From positions 310,001 through 374,000 of the forward strand of contig JAFFSR010000281.1 in NCBI GenBank assembly GCA_017163975.1: 64,000 nucleotides of DNA, written 5' to 3'. Under the pieces are notes generated by a model. That model ran no database searches and had not been told where the DNA came from. It was given only the letters and a program-made list of their open reading frames with translations. Below are positions 1 through 14,100 of this stretch, piece after piece. This stretch comes from Anastatus disparis (taxonomy: Eukaryota > Arthropoda > Insecta > Hymenoptera > Eupelmidae). Numbering within the stretch: the stretch's first letter is position 1; each line of letters starts with the position of its first letter. The translations under genes and the position numbers were made by a program.

Positions 1-1470
1 CGCTCTCACGCATACACAGACACAACACATTTAAAAAATGCCTTTCTCTAATTTTTTTTTTAAACAAACATATTTAATGAAAGAAAAAAAATTTTAACGT
101 ATATAGAATAAAATACGTACTATATACATGGTCTTCAACATTGTTGGGTGTTACAAGCGTGTTGAAAAAATAAATGATAATAAAAGACGATCAAAGAAAA
201 ATATTCCGCTTCCACTGTTATGTAGATTCTTTTCCTTGGAATCGTATGCTAGTGTTTGCAATACACTTTTCTTTCCTTTCTGTATTCCAAAAAGAGTCCA
301 CACAAATTCACGGAAAAGTTAATGTAAATCAAAGTTCAAAGTAGAGAAAAAAGAACGAAATAAATTAAAAACAGAAAAAGTTTAAACAAAGAGAGAGAAT
401 GATAATAATAAAAAGAAAAAAAGACACGCGTTCACACCCGCAAAAACAAAGGTTACGCTTTGAAATCGCACTTTTTCATATTGCCCGTATGGCTTCACCA
501 AAAATATTTCTCTCTCTTATCTATGCGCACATAACTCCCGCAATTATAATTTCTTCTTCTTTATACCGAAGAATCAACGTATAAGATAGGCTTCTCTTTT
601 TGAAATTCGAAGCACTATGTACGAAAAAAGAATCTTTCCGATCCGTATACGAGCAAGGAATTACTCTGACTCTTGTACTCGAATCCAGCAAGTCCGGCTG
701 TGTGAAAATTATTTTCTCAATGTAACAGTGTTGGTGTAAGTGGCGCTTCGTAAAGAGCCAAGCGAAAAAGATGGAAACTAAAGTTAACAGCTGCAAGAAA
801 GAGAAAGATAGAAGCGACAGCGACCTCTGCACAGAGTTGCCAAATGCTACGTTGCCAGTGCTGCAGTGCTGCGGCAGAGTTTATATTATAAAGCAGAAAG
901 AGAGAACAGACTTGCTTTGCCGTGCCTTATTCGTGGGAAACAGCCGCAAGGCGCCGATGTGTAATAGCAGAAGAGAGAAAGAACATTTTCTATTCTGTCC
1001 TTGTCGGTCGTTGGTAGAGAAAGAGAGAGATTGGCTCGCTGGCTCGCTCTCTGCTGTTCTATATGTGTTTGTGTCTGGCTCTGTACGTGTGTATGCGGTT
1101 CCGAGTATCCAAGGGCCTTCCCTTTGAAGAAAAGGTCGACGAATTCCAGTGTACTATGCTCCGTCTGACTGGGCAAAAATCTACAAGATTATTGGGTGAA
1201 AATTAAAACCATTTTTAAAAGCTTTTTTAGGTCTTTCCTTTAATTAATTATTGGAATAAAAATTTTTTTATTATTTGCAAAACACTGCGGTTTGATCAAT
1301 TTACAAATTTGTGGTTTGCTCTTTTTAGATTTGAAAGAGTACTTCGACTTCCAATTCATTAAAACATTTGTTAATTGAAATTTTAATTAAAGCGTTATAC
1401 AAATATTGGAAAATGTATTGGAAAGCACATTCCTTTTAGCATAACATGTTATGATAAAGGGAATGTGATT

Positions 1471-1536
1471 TTCAATAAATTAAATTCTTCAATAAATTAA
1501 ATTCCTCGATAAATTAAATTATTCAATAAATTAAAA
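1471..1536 (+). repeat. Short tandem repeat, about 17-bp unit, 4 copies
   Basis: TTCAATAAATTAAATTC repeats about four times with small changes (CTCGATAAATTAAATT in the third unit). Noncoding. Confidence 0.8.
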
Positions 1537-2686
1537 ATTTCAAGAATTTCAATTAAAAAAATATATTAAATCTCGATATGTTCTGAATATCAATTTATAT
1601 TAAATCTTTTTATTAAAAACAAGTTAAAAAATCAATAATATTTAATGGTCCACACACACCGTGCAAAGTTAAATTTTGATACAACAATTTTCATGCAGCT
1701 TTAGATCAAACCATAATAATAATCGAAGAAAAGTAGAGGAAATTTTTAGTTATTCAGCGAAAAAAAGAAAAAGAAATTAAAATACTTGAGTAGGTTACGT
1801 TGCGTAAGATTTAATCTAAATACCGATGGAATTTGATTTATGATTTATTTTTCCAACTGAGCCACACACGAGCATATACCTATATATGTATTTATAAGGT
1901 TTTATATATACATTAAAGAAATTTTAGCGGTCTCTTGTACACTATAAGAGAAGCAATGGTTATACTTCTTTGGTTGTATCTCCCCTACCACTGTAGCAAT
2001 GAGAAATTCCATTCCTCTCCTCTCTTTCCGGAATGCATACTTTTATAATACACACAAGCCACACAGGGCTCCGAGTATGAAGAAAAGAGAAGAGAGAGAG
2101 AGAGAGCTTATATATACAGCCGTTCACGAAGAGAGAACGTTTCTTTCTTTTCTTGAGGCTGCTGCAGGATTTCATTGCCTAAGGATATATACGCGAGTGT
2201 ATATTCGCTTTACTCTCTTTTTTTTTATTTTAAGAGAGAACCAAGCTGTTGCTTGGGATATCACACGCAAAAGAGTATACGAGAAAGAACGGTCTCGAGT
2301 ACCGTGCACGAGAGAGTTGTACACGAGAAGTATGTAGTACCGAGAGAGTTTAAAAAAAAATAAGAAAGAAAAAGGCTTGAGCTCAGCGCATGTCGGAGAT
2401 AAAGAGAAAGAATGAATTTTCTTGCGCTAGAAGGTTGTAAGTATGAAAGAACGGCAAAAGGGTACGGTTTGTACGCGAGAATTCTATAGTATTGTACCCG
2501 CGTTACTTCGAATAAAGAGTCATTCTTTACTTTTTCACGGAATTTATTTTTTTATATTTATTTCAATAATCACTCATATTTTATCAAATATTTTTAAAAT
2601 TTATATTTTTTTCGATGCACTTTCGTTAAAAATTTGATTTTGATAATAAAAAATAGAAATATGCAGGGGTATAATTTAAATATAAT

Positions 2687-2766
2687 TAAATTCCATAAAT
2701 TACTCTAATGAATATTGGAATAACGACATTTAAATTCCATAAATTGCTCCAACGAATATTGGAATA
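2687..2766 (+). repeat. 36-bp direct repeat
   Basis: TAAATTCCATAAATT...GAATATTGGAATA occurs at 2687-2722 and 2731-2766 with about three differences, a 44-bp period with an 8-bp spacer. Confidence 0.8.
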
Positions 2767-3784
2767 TGTGAACGAATTATAATGCGTTATTTGAAAGATT
2801 CTTTAAATATTCATTTTAGTAAAATTAAAACTAGAGGAACAAAAAATTAAATAGTTAAACTTCCAATACAAACTGTTTTGAAAAATAAAAATTTTACTGA
2901 TGCTTTGATCACTTTTTATATATCGCATTCATTGCAAAGAATCAATTATGCATTTTCAAACTGTAAAAAAACTGCAAATTTTAAAATTAACGAAACAAAT
3001 TAACTACTTCTATATTTATTTTTAAGTTATTAACATCAAACATTTAAAAAATTTATCCGACTGACGAGTCATTTCAGTTAATTTAAGTTAGTAGGATGCA
3101 AATATTAATGACGGAATATCAAAAACCGGTATATGGAAACGACTTTTTGCCTATACAAATTGACTAACACCCTAAAAAAACTAAAGTCTACTTTGGCTAT
3201 TCAAAAATATTTTACTGAACAAAGTCACAAATTTCGTTGAAATAAAAAAAAAATAATAATACACAAGTTTCAAAGTGGAAACGACATAAATAAACAGTAT
3301 TGAAAAGTGAAAATGCGTCAAGTTAAAAAAAAATAAATAAAACTTTGAAAACACAGGATTTTTTAAAGATGTAAAGCTATCATGTGATTCATAATGATTA
3401 TTCATTTGCTAAATAAGTTAACAAAAGAATATAAGTAATATACATGATATCTTGTAAGTTATAAATAAATTAAAAGAATCTATATAATTTATCTTTTTAG
3501 AGATCCCCAAATATAGCATTCCTCGTTTATATGGATTATAAAACTTTTTTTTTATTTTAATCTCTCTGAGAATGTTTTTTTAATTGTATTTATTTTTCTT
3601 CACTCTGGTGATGTTTTTAATTTAAAAAATTTCGTTAACATAAAATCATATACGTCAAATTCATGTTATTTTTTATGCATTTTACATATATGGGGAGCAC
3701 CATGAAAAATCAAAACCAAATTGAAATCTCTTATAAAAAAAATACGTTTATTTTCATCCATTCAATTAAAAATGAAATAGTTTA

Positions 3785-3980
3785 GGAGGTCGTCAGTGGC
3801 TCAGTCGGTAGAACTATGGATTCATAACCTCGAGGACTCGAGTTCGAATCCCGCTCTCGGCGGCTGATTTACACAAGCACCACTGTAAACGATACATGTG
3901 CTTTAATCAAAAACACATTGAAAACCTTCGTCGCTAATCGTAATGATACAATAAATACAGCGAAAAATAAAAAAAAAAAA
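3785..3980 (+). mobile_element. tRNA-derived SINE, copy 1 (full length)
   Basis: Contains the whole consensus. Leader GGAGGTCGTCAG, pol III A box TGGCTCAGTCGG, an anticodon-loop-like TTCATAA, B box GAGTTCGAATCCC, then the core AAGCACCACTGTA, the TCGCTAAT...TACAGCGA 3' stem, and an A-rich tail. Confidence 0.92.
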
Positions 3981-3984
3981 TGAC

Positions 3985-6900
3985 TTAGCGACTTCACTAA
4001 ATTCTTGCCAACCCAAGTGGTTTCTTAGTTTGAAATTGCAAAATATGCGGTTTTACAAATTTTTTGATAAAAATACTCAATTTAAAATTTTTAAAAGCAG
4101 CGTAAAAATGGTTTAATGATAAACTTATGGTAAATTTCACTCGAAACATTAATAATAAGTTTAGAACATTTTATCATTACTACTTATTTTAAATCAACGT
4201 GAAATTTCCTTAATTATTATTTATCATTGCGTGTATAACCGCATATCCGACGGAAATTTAAACGATTAACAAAACGCGAAAGAAAAAACTGAAAGTGCAT
4301 TATCGTTTTTTAAAAAAAGATTTAAATACAGAAACTGTTATTTACTTTGCTTAAATAAGAAAAGTTGATAAAATACGCGAAAGAAAAATATTTTAAGTGC
4401 GAAATATGGTTTTTTATTTTGATTAATAACTACTTTTTGTAATATATAGAACAGTTTCCTTTATTACATATATTATTAAAAATTCAAATATTTTTTTCAT
4501 TAAACTATTATATGAAAAAATTTCTTAATTTTATAATATATCAATATCCGTAGATTTGTTATGCATGAAAATTTATCATTAATAAAGTATAAATCAATAA
4601 AATAATTTGGTATCAGAAATACATTATAGAATTACATAAGTTACGGCCATTTTGAAGACGTTAACCAAGTTGACAATACTTAAACACGTATTGTTAAAAA
4701 TTTTTTATAATTAAAAGAATGAACGTGCGTTAACATTAATCAATGCTTATCGGTATATATTGGAAAAAAATATTATAGTGAGCTAATGTCTCTTATCATG
4801 AGATATATTTTATATGGTTTATCACAAGTTTTTTGATTAGATAAAAGTGAAATCAAATGAAAAATCATTTCCAATAAAACTTTTAATTTTAGAAAATTTA
4901 CAGTCTATCAAATATAATAAGAAATTATTGTATTCTCAGATTTGTAATTTCACTCGAATACTTTATTAATAAAATTCTAATTTTGTTATCATGAACTTTT
5001 AATTTTTAAACATTTGAAAGAAAAGGCATCAACATTTATAGATTTGAACATTGAAAAAGTTTTTCGTTGAACATCATAATTATCTTTTACCAAAATCTCC
5101 AAACTTCGTTATTAAAAAAAATTTCGCACTCGAATCTCTATAAAATTTTTCTTTTTGAAACCATCATCTTCCCACAGGATTTTTCAATGTAACCACCCTG
5201 AGAGTTCTTTAATTTTTTTTTCAGGAATTCCGATCCGCCCTCACTCTCTTTTCTTCCTCACAAGACTCTAATCCACTATGGAATCTTGATACCGTGCGAC
5301 TGGAAAACTCGAGCTAAGAAAATTCCCACGAGTATGTGAAATACATATATACATAAACCATATATATAAAAATTATATCCGTTCTCAATTCGATCGTTCA
5401 ATTCTTTACCAGGGTATTTAGCGCTTTTCCTTAAAAAAAGAAAAAATATATATATATCTATGTACATGTAATGTTTAAATGAAAATAAAGGAGAAGTAAA
5501 CTCAACGAGTTTCTCCTGTAAAAGGAGGCCTCCATCATTGATTTCACAAAGAAGGCAACAACGTGGAACGCGGTCAGCCAGCCGTATATATACTTGCTTA
5601 GTTTAATGCTATTTCTTCTTCTTTGGATAGAAAAAAAAGGAAAATTCAAAGAAATCACGTTATTCCAAATTTTTTACATTTTAAAATACAGTGGCATTTA
5701 AATTCTATTTTAAATTTAGTTACAGTGGGTATAGTTTTGGAAAAATCTTTAAATACTTTCAGATTGACTTTCCAATATTTAAGAGCAGACTAGAATTTGG
5801 TTCCAAGAAGTGAAATTTAACACCTGTTGGAGTTAAATTTCATTTCTGAACTATTGGCTGAAAGAAATTTTGAATTCTATTCATTCTAATATTAAGTATA
5901 AAAGGACTGTTGCAAATTTTCAAATCCATAAAGTATAATAATAGAAATTAAATAATCAAATAATTAAAATCTTTTAAATCTATAAAAATACAATTTCTTA
6001 AAAAATTATTTTCTTTTTCGAAATAGACCAAAAAAATGTTTATCCAAGCTCTAAGCCTTTCTACTTTAGAAAAGTCTTGTTACTATACATTCATTGCGCC
6101 TTGGTGTACTCAATATCTGTCTATCTCTTTCTTTCTCTTTCTTACTCTTTCAACTTTCACAATTGCCGTTTTTTCTTTAATTTTTTTTTTATTTTAAACT
6201 CTAGACACTATATACAAGATTTAACAGTGGCAGGCTCTCTTTTGCCTGACTCCAAAGCCAGCAAAAGTTTTGTATGCTATGAGCTGGCAACAGTGTTCGC
6301 CATACCAACGCGGAGTCGAGAGAGACGGAGAAAAAGTATGTAAGTACGTGAGAGAATGAGATGGAATAAAAGTTCTGCCTCTCACATTCATAAAGTTAGT
6401 ATATAAGGACTTACAAAATGAGATGAGCTCATACAATATATAGAAACACTTTTGAATAGTTTTTTTTTCGCTATTTTAGTGGAAATATATGGAAGATGTA
6501 ACGTCTTTTTTTTCATTGCTGGATAACGTTTGTATAGATTCGCAGAATTTGATTATTTAGTATATTTTGTCTGTTTTAAGAGAAAATAGTTTAAAATATA
6601 ATTTATGAACAAAAATATTTTATAGTTTGTAAATTCAAAACTTTGAGTTATTTTTTAGGTAATTTTGAGCTACTAGTTACCAAGTAACTTGTTATTATTA
6701 AATCTTCAAAAAAACCATGACATTCAGAAGTGATAGTGTTGACAAATTATTTATCCAATTAAATTTTTTATTTTAACAATACACTTTAATCATAATAATT
6801 AATAAAGTCAAAAGTATCTCAAATTATATCACATTTAAATGATATATTTTGTATTTTTTGAGAGCTCAATAAGAGTTTGTCAAATTATAGGGCTTCTTTA

Positions 6901-8700
6901 TGTCAGACAAGTTAGTTATAAAATAAAATTATGTAATGTCTCCTTATACAAGTTTCAACTCTATATTAAATAATTAATTTTTAAAAAATTGTAATGAAGT
7001 TAAATTTTTCATGATGAGCGAAGGTAGATATCTGTTTTACCGACATAAAAGTTTTGTAATCACACCCAATACCCACCAAAGACCCATGCACAAATATAAA
7101 ATAGCCGAATGACCAAAAGCCAAATTTATATATAACCGTAAACAGTCAAAAATTTGCTCAAACGTATTTCTTTATTTATTATCAAACTAATTCTTTACCT
7201 AACTCAACTAATTAATAATAATAATTAAATATTTTTACTTACTCGAATAGAACCTTGATATAGAATTATTGAATAATTGATATATATTTTTAGAAAAGTA
7301 AAATAAAAATATTTTAAAACAACTAAACTCTACGAATATTTAAAAGTTGAAATACGTTGTAATAGCAGATGTTTGTTGTATGTATACAGAGGGGAAAGAT
7401 AACATTATGATAAAAACTTTATGATAAAAAAAATTTATTTTTTTATAAACTAGCAAACAAGTTAGATATGATATGTAGGAAGAAAAAGATATTTAATAAT
7501 TCATTTTCAAATTCGTATTTTCATTTTAATTTATATTTTTAATTATTTTACAAAATATTAAAATATTTTCAATATCATTAAGTCATTTTTTTTTTTAACA
7601 CAATAATTTATGAAAATTGTTTTATACAGATTAGGCATTAGATTTAATAGTTTGGACAAACCATGAAAAGAATACTCAATCAATTGTTTATCATTTAATG
7701 AATTTAGGAATAGTATTGATTAGAGTCTAAATATAAACTATACGAACTAATAAAAAACAAATATTGTTTCTAAAGCTTTTGTGAACTAACACAATTTGTG
7801 TCAAAATGGACTTTGAGTAAAACGATAAAAAAATAACGAAATCGAAGTATAAAAGCTGTTAGCTTCTATTATGATAGAACAGTCATGAAACTTAAATTCA
7901 TTAATTGAAAATTCATTTATATAAACGCGTATACTATATTTTTAAGAATGAACTCAGCACATACTGGGATTTTGCATTTTAAAAAAACTATATATAATAA
8001 GTGTGAAAGTAACCAAATGATAAACAAATTGAATGAGTAACATAATCCAGATGTCCTCGAAATATATGAGCATCGTAGAGCAACGTTTTCGCTATTCATT
8101 CTCCAAAAATTCCGTCATCGTAAACTACTGCGTCGAAAAAAAAAGAAACAAAATTGCGACGTAGTACGTTATATATAAAATTTTCTATAGATATACAAGA
8201 AGCACGTGTGTATAAGCAAGAAAGATAGACGAGCTGACAACGGACGCAAGTGCGAAAAAGACGGAAACCAAAAGGCCCGGAGGGATATATTTTCATTACT
8301 TTGCGAGTTTAACTTGAAATATCCATTACCACACATGCGTCAAAGAAAAGATGGTCCGATATTACGCAGGATATACACACCAAGACTGACCTTAACTGGG
8401 CTATATAATGGCTTTGTTTGGATTTTTATGTTTAATTTTTAGATTTTTTTATGGTTTGTTTATCAAAGAAATATTGTATAATGGTTAAGTGTTACTTATT
8501 ACCTATTTTTTTTTATTATTGACTTTCATAATAAATAAAAAACTTTTGCCAGAATGAAATCTTTCAATTTTTATATTATTAGTTTTTATTAAAAACTAAT
8601 TAAAATTTTAAAAAGTTATTTTTAAATTAATATACTTAGCGCAAAAAATGAATGTAAAGTTTTAATATTAAATAAATGATATTGAGACATTTTTTTTTTA
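3985..8700. other. Noncoding AT-rich DNA
   Basis: No gene seen. GC-richer patches at 5210-5620, 6060-6440 and 8100-8420 may be regulatory. The 6223-6295 patch contains two small stem-loops (CAGGC/GCCTG and GCCAGC/GCTGGC) framed by AACAGTG direct repeats. Confidence 0.5.
5811..5842. repeat. Perfect 11-bp inverted repeat
   Basis: TGAAATTTAAC at 5811-5821 and GTTAAATTTCA at 5832-5842 around a 10-nt loop; with mismatches the stem extends a few more pairs outward. It could be a structured RNA or chance in AT-rich DNA. Confidence 0.6.
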
Positions 8701-8702
8701 AT

Positions 8703-8890
8703 TATATTTAAAGTTACTGTATTTTAGCTATCATTACGATTCTAATTGACAACGGAGGTTCTCAGTGTGTTTGTGAACAAAGCACATGTATTGTATATAG
8801 TGGTGTTTGTATCAATCGGCCGAGAGCGGGATTCGAACTCAAGTCCTCGAGATTATGAATCCATCGCTCTAATGAGCCACTAAGCCCTCA
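8703..8890 (-). mobile_element. tRNA-derived SINE, copy 2
   Basis: Minus-strand copy. The B box complement GGGATTCGAACTC and the core complement are intact. The D-arm region is mutated (CTCTAATGAGCCACT) and the 3' stem is partly decayed. A poly-T run at 8691-8700 is the tail. Confidence 0.88.
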
Positions 8891-10282
8891 TTGAAACATA
8901 TTACTTTTATATTATGCAATAGAATTTGAATTGCATGTAATAGTTGAAAAAAAAATAGATTTCACGCTTATCATTTTACACGAATGATATTATATTCAAC
9001 GATTGAGGAAAAAGTACGGAAATTTGAATATTCGTGTAATTTGGTTGTAGTTTTCACAAAATTTGTATAATAATGTTTAAAATAATAATAGATAAATATT
9101 ACTATTTTGTAATGTTTAACATTAGCTTAGAAATTTTTTAATTTTATTTCATTGCTGAGACACAATAGTAGTGAAAATTTTCATTGTATTTATGTTAAAT
9201 TTTGTTTTATTAGAAAACAATATTTAACATTAAAATTATTAAAAAATGAGTTAAAAATTTTCAAAACATAAGATCAAAATGAAAGTCGAAACCTTGGGCC
9301 TCACGGACCCTTATATATAGATATACGAATGATCGAAGCAATCCCGACCCTGGGGCCTTAAATAAAAACAATTCTTTCACAATGTGCGATATAATCGTTA
9401 CATATACGTTTACCATTTTACACATACTGTCACGTATCATACTATACGCATGAGGGAGTGAAAGACAGAGAAAGAAAAAAATGAAAGAAAAAAAGGAAAG
9501 ATAGGGTACCCGGGTAAAGTACAGAGCGGAAAAGAGTGAGTAAGAAAATGATATAAGGGGTCAAAGGAGTGCAAGAGAGAAAGAGTGATGTAGGACATTA
9601 AAAACGTAAAGCGTACGTACAAAGACCTATGGGTATACGTATATGTATGTATGTTGTGAGTTAGTGAAGTTTCCTTTGTATATACGGTTACGTATGGAAC
9701 ACACAGGAAGTCAGACCTACGTCATGCAACGATTGTTCTCCTCTTCTCTGTATATAACTTTTTTTACACTCTCTTCTTTCTCTTGTTGTATTTGTTTCTT
9801 TTTTTCTTTCTCTCTTTTTTTGTTATTGTTTTATAGAGACGCGTGCAAGCGTTTATTCTATACGCGTGCAAAGCTATTGTGACTTTTTTGAGTCGAGATC
9901 GCTTTCAAATTTGGCGCTGTGTTGAAACATCGAGGATTAAACAATGAGGCACCTTTTTAATTAAAAAATTGAATGTAAAATGAGGCAATCTAACGAAATT
10001 ATTATTATCGAAATAAGCAAAAAAAAAAAACGATAAGTTGTTCATTACAGGAAGTTGCAAGTTTAATGGGCACTGTTGATTTTATTAATTACTTCCTTGT
10101 TGCATCAATCACTGGTCGATTTTTTATGCTCAGTATTGTATTTGTAAAAATAAATGGTCTTTAAAAATAATCTGTAATGCCAAAGATAAAAAAAATAAAT
10201 ATAAAAAAATATACACAAAAATGTATTGTCTACGTATTTGAATATTATAATAAGAAAATCAAACAAAATTTTTTTAATTTAA

Positions 10283-10460
10283 CGTGACATCTAAAGTGGC
10301 TCAGCCAATAAACAATAGATTCGTAATCCATTAATTAAGTTAGAATAGTTACTCCCGATATACCACATTATACATTAAATGAAGTTATTTTCGCAAATCT
10401 ACTATAAGTTTTTGTTACTGATTAGCATCATGGTGATATTAAATATATAGTGTTAAATAA
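10283..10460 (+). mobile_element. Old, decayed SINE copy 3
   Basis: Recognisable from GTGGCTCAGCCAATA, GATTCGTAATC and the tail GATTAGCATCATGGTGATA...; the B box and the core are largely lost. The oldest-looking copy in the window. Confidence 0.6.
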
Positions 10461-11003
10461 AAATATTTATTTTATTTTATATAAAATAAATGAAAAATTC
10501 ACTGACTTCGTAACTTCTTACAAGAACTGGAACTTTTAGTCTTTATACGATAAAAAAAATTTGGGACCGGTGTTATAGTCAGCTGCTGTAATATAATAAT
10601 ATTGAGGGTAGGGGCTAACCAGCTGTTGCTCACATACACAAATGATAGTCGAATTTTTAAACCTCAAAATATTAAAAAAATTAAAGAAAAATTATTTAAA
10701 CAATCATTTAAACTAATTGAATTTTATAGTAACAAATTATTTTTTTTATAAAAAAATATTTAATTATTTAAAACGTTTAAATTTAAATATATTTTGATCT
10801 AGATTTCATTCAATAATACAGAACCCAGACGAAAATTAAGGAAACAAACCAGACATCGAGATGCATTTAAAATCTGGCGCCAACCTAATAGATTTTCAAT
10901 ACAGACAAGCGAATGTATTATCTATACAAAAAACATGAATGAAAAGTTTTCGAAGAAAATACAAAGATCAGACAAGTCTAAGATTCAAATAAACATATAA
11001 ATT

Positions 11004-11147
11004 ATGCGTCCTCGAGGCCGTCCTCGAATCTTTGGGAAAATATCGGACTGGCGTCTAAAAAAATTAAAGGTCCCCTTCATTGAAGAAGAAGAAAAAAAAG
11101 TAACTCTTACTGTGACTATTGAGGTATTGGCTCTAGATAAGAATTGA
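11004..11147 (+). CDS. Possible small ORF with AT-hook-like N-terminus (47 aa)
   Basis: An ATG at 11004 opens 47 codons to a TGA, starting MRPRGRPRIFG, which matches the AT-hook core PRGRP that binds the minor groove of AT-rich DNA. A run of four Glu follows (FIEEEEKK). A GTATTG directly after ...TVTIE could be a splice donor, making this a first exon. No partner exon was identified and the ORF is short, so it may be chance within a GC-richer island. Confidence 0.25.
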   Translation: MRPRGRPRIFGKISDWRLKKLKVPFIEEEEKKVTLTVTIEVLALDKN

Positions 11148-14100
11148 CAATATTTTTTATCTTATCGCTTATTTTTGATAAATATAACGCCAGGCTTAGT
11201 ATTGATATTATGCGCATTTCTTAAAATTTATTATTTATTACATTTTATTGATAGTACGGAAGACAATTTCTGTTAATTTTATTTTTTTTTAAACTTTGAT
11301 GTGGGTATACAACATACGTAACACACATGTGTACATGTGAGTTAGTATACATAGGGGAACTGTACTTCCCGGACGCCTTATTTCTTTGATGGGTTTATAT
11401 ATATACATCTGACGGAGACCGAAAAATTCATGAGTGTGAGAATTCCTATTGAGAAAGCCGACATTTCCGGAAGTCTCTTGTTAGCCCATATATGCTACTG
11501 CTTTTTTCTGTTTACTTTTTAGATAAGAATAGATTTGATTCTCCAAACTTCTTTTTTTTTCGTTTATTTACTAACGATGTTAATTTTTCTGTATTTTTTT
11601 TTATTTTTTAAATAAATGTTGTTAAGATACCGCTCCGATTCAGAAGAAAGATTTTGTTAAAAAAAAATTGATTTAATTAAATGATTGACTTTTGTGTTGG
11701 GAAGTAAAAATATACAGAATAAAATGAATTATTTATGTTAAAATTGTGGAATATTTATAACCATAGATCGTGAATAAAATTATTACAAAAATTTTTGAAG
11801 CGTACTATATCGTTGATACTTTATATTGTTGAACTATTGTTTTGCAATTATGCATATACAATTTTTTTTTAATTTATAAAAAAATTAACATTTTGACAAG
11901 CATTTGTTATTCTTTTTACAAATGAAATTTTATAGAAACAAATTTCCATTCTATGATTATAAATTGTTGACTCGAATAATATATTCAATTGAATTTTCAT
12001 CAGTTCGGAGTATTAAACTATTTCAATATTGTTATTTTCATCGTATGTATACGTAGTACATATAAGTAAACGTGTATGATAAAAGTCTTGCAATTTAAAA
12101 CCAAGCAAGAGCTTTATGTAAGCTTATATAGTAAATTGATTTTATAAAGTACACGTCAACTCATACCAAATTTTTAATCAAGCACTTTTTTTTCGTATTT
12201 ATACATTAAAAAATAAGCTTAAATGTTAATTTTTATTTTTTAATGTATTTTAAGAAATTCATTGATTTTGGTGCAAAATTAAACTATTTTTTAAAATTTG
12301 AAACTATTTATGTTATTGGAATATTTAATAGTATATTTTTTTGGTTACAAGATATATTATACAAAAATTACTTTTTTTGTAAAAATTTTCAAAATCTATA
12401 AAATGTTTTTGAATATTTTGTAAAAAAAAAATTGTTTGGAACCTATTTAACCCAGTATTTTTATAGGTTATTGTTTAAACCGGGATTTTATAGAATATAA
12501 AAGTTTTTCTTTACGTTTTTCTAATTTTCTCATGCAATAATCAATAATTTTAAAAAATCACGGACTAAATAAAATATTGTTTTTGCATCTAGTTTTAAGC
12601 ATGTTTAGCACTTAGAGGGTGAATTTTCATTACTTAATTGATACGAAATATATTTAAATAAAAACTTATTACGATTACAATAAAATATAAAAAGTAATAA
12701 ATAATTTCATTTAATATTATGATAAAAAGGCTAAAATTTAAAATAAAGTGATTAAATTTTGCAAATTTATTCTTCTAGTCGGAGTTTTATAAATTGTAAA
12801 ATAGCATGAAATAATTTATAAAAAACCTTTTGTAGAAATAATTAAAAAACATACAAAGAATTATATTCTACATGTAACTTTTTAACCACTTTTTAATTAT
12901 TTAAAGAGTTACAGTTTCATTTTACTAGAACCAGAGTCAACATTTCGTGCGCATAATTATATATATAAGCATAGCAACTAGACATAAGTTCTAATTAATT
13001 AAAAAAATAATGAAATAAGATGAAAATAGACAAAAAGAAAAAAAGGATGAGTGATAACGATAAGAAATAATAAAATTCTTACGTGTACTCTTTTGACGTA
13101 GCGGTATATAAAGTTGATCAATAATCGCCGGCTTTATTTATCCCTCGTGTGTGTGTATATTCTTTCGACAAAAGTAATGTAAGAAAAATAAAATTCCATG
13201 TATAATAAGATAGAAAAAAATCAAATTCAACTTGGCTAAGCTGAATAATTTTTCCTCTTATTTTAGTGTAAATCTTGTCTTCTCGAAACTTTTTGATTTT
13301 TCTTTGCTCCCATTTGAATGCCCAAAATTAAATCTCCAAGTTTTCCGTCTGGCTTTGGTAACCTCAAATTTAGCGCGCTTCGCGTGAAACGTTCATTATA
13401 CACACAAAGACAACACAACAGTCCTAATGTATACGTATATACATACAAATAATACAAAAAAACAAAAAAATATACTGAAATTATCCTTTGCGCGCACGCG
13501 TCGCCTCCTTTGCTCTCAAGGCGCGCACTTATAATGTTGCAGACTCCAAAACAAATATAAACGGCCTGGCAAACAGCATTAGACGAAACCAGACAGTGAA
13601 AAACGAATGTTACAAGTAAAGGAGACGTTAAAAAATGAAGAAAAAAAACAAATACGAAATATTACAAAACGAAGAATAATTTTAAACTTAAAACGTTATA
13701 ACTTTTAAACATAAAAGAAAAGTTTTTTATGGCCCCAACGTTGATGGACGAGGGCACTTCTAAAATTTCACATTTCACGACTTTTACCGTCTACGAAAAA
13801 TAATACAATACAAGAATAGTCATGTTACACACACATATATATATGAAAGGGCTTTTGGCTATATAAACTCGCGTAATGGCGTTTCTCTTGTATGTATATA
13901 TATAAGTTGAAATATATACTGTCTGGTATTTTGCGTCGCGCGCGCGTTATGTTCACTCCTCAACGCGAGCGAGAGAGACCGATGTAATATTATGGGATCA
14001 AAAAAGAAAAGAGAAGAGAAATTCTATAGAGCGGTAACGATACCGTCAGTTTACCGTACAGCCAAAAGAATTATTTTCTAAGCTGAACTCTTATTCTTGT

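Larger units (their letters stand above)
1..3784. other. Noncoding AT-rich DNA with two GC-richer islands
   Basis: No supported gene. 760-1190 and 1960-2480 are much less AT-rich than their surroundings and hold many GAGAGA/CTCTCT stretches, as in GAGA-factor-bound insect promoters and enhancers. Overlapping open frames on both strands there have no protein character. The rest is plain AT-rich sequence. Confidence 0.5.

Noticed and set aside
771..1176. Overlapping 118-aa (+) and 96-aa (-) ORFs
   Set aside because: Low-complexity, GAGA/CTCT-derived residues with no motif and no splice logic; better explained as a regulatory island.
3058..3090. CTGACGAGTC resembling a hammerhead core
   Set aside because: No CGAAA core follows at the right distance.
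8820..8880. tRNA-like segments (here and in the other SINE copies) as real tRNA genes
   Set aside because: The acceptor stem does not pair, anticodon stems are broken, and each is joined to the same non-tRNA core and A-rich tail. They are SINE heads.
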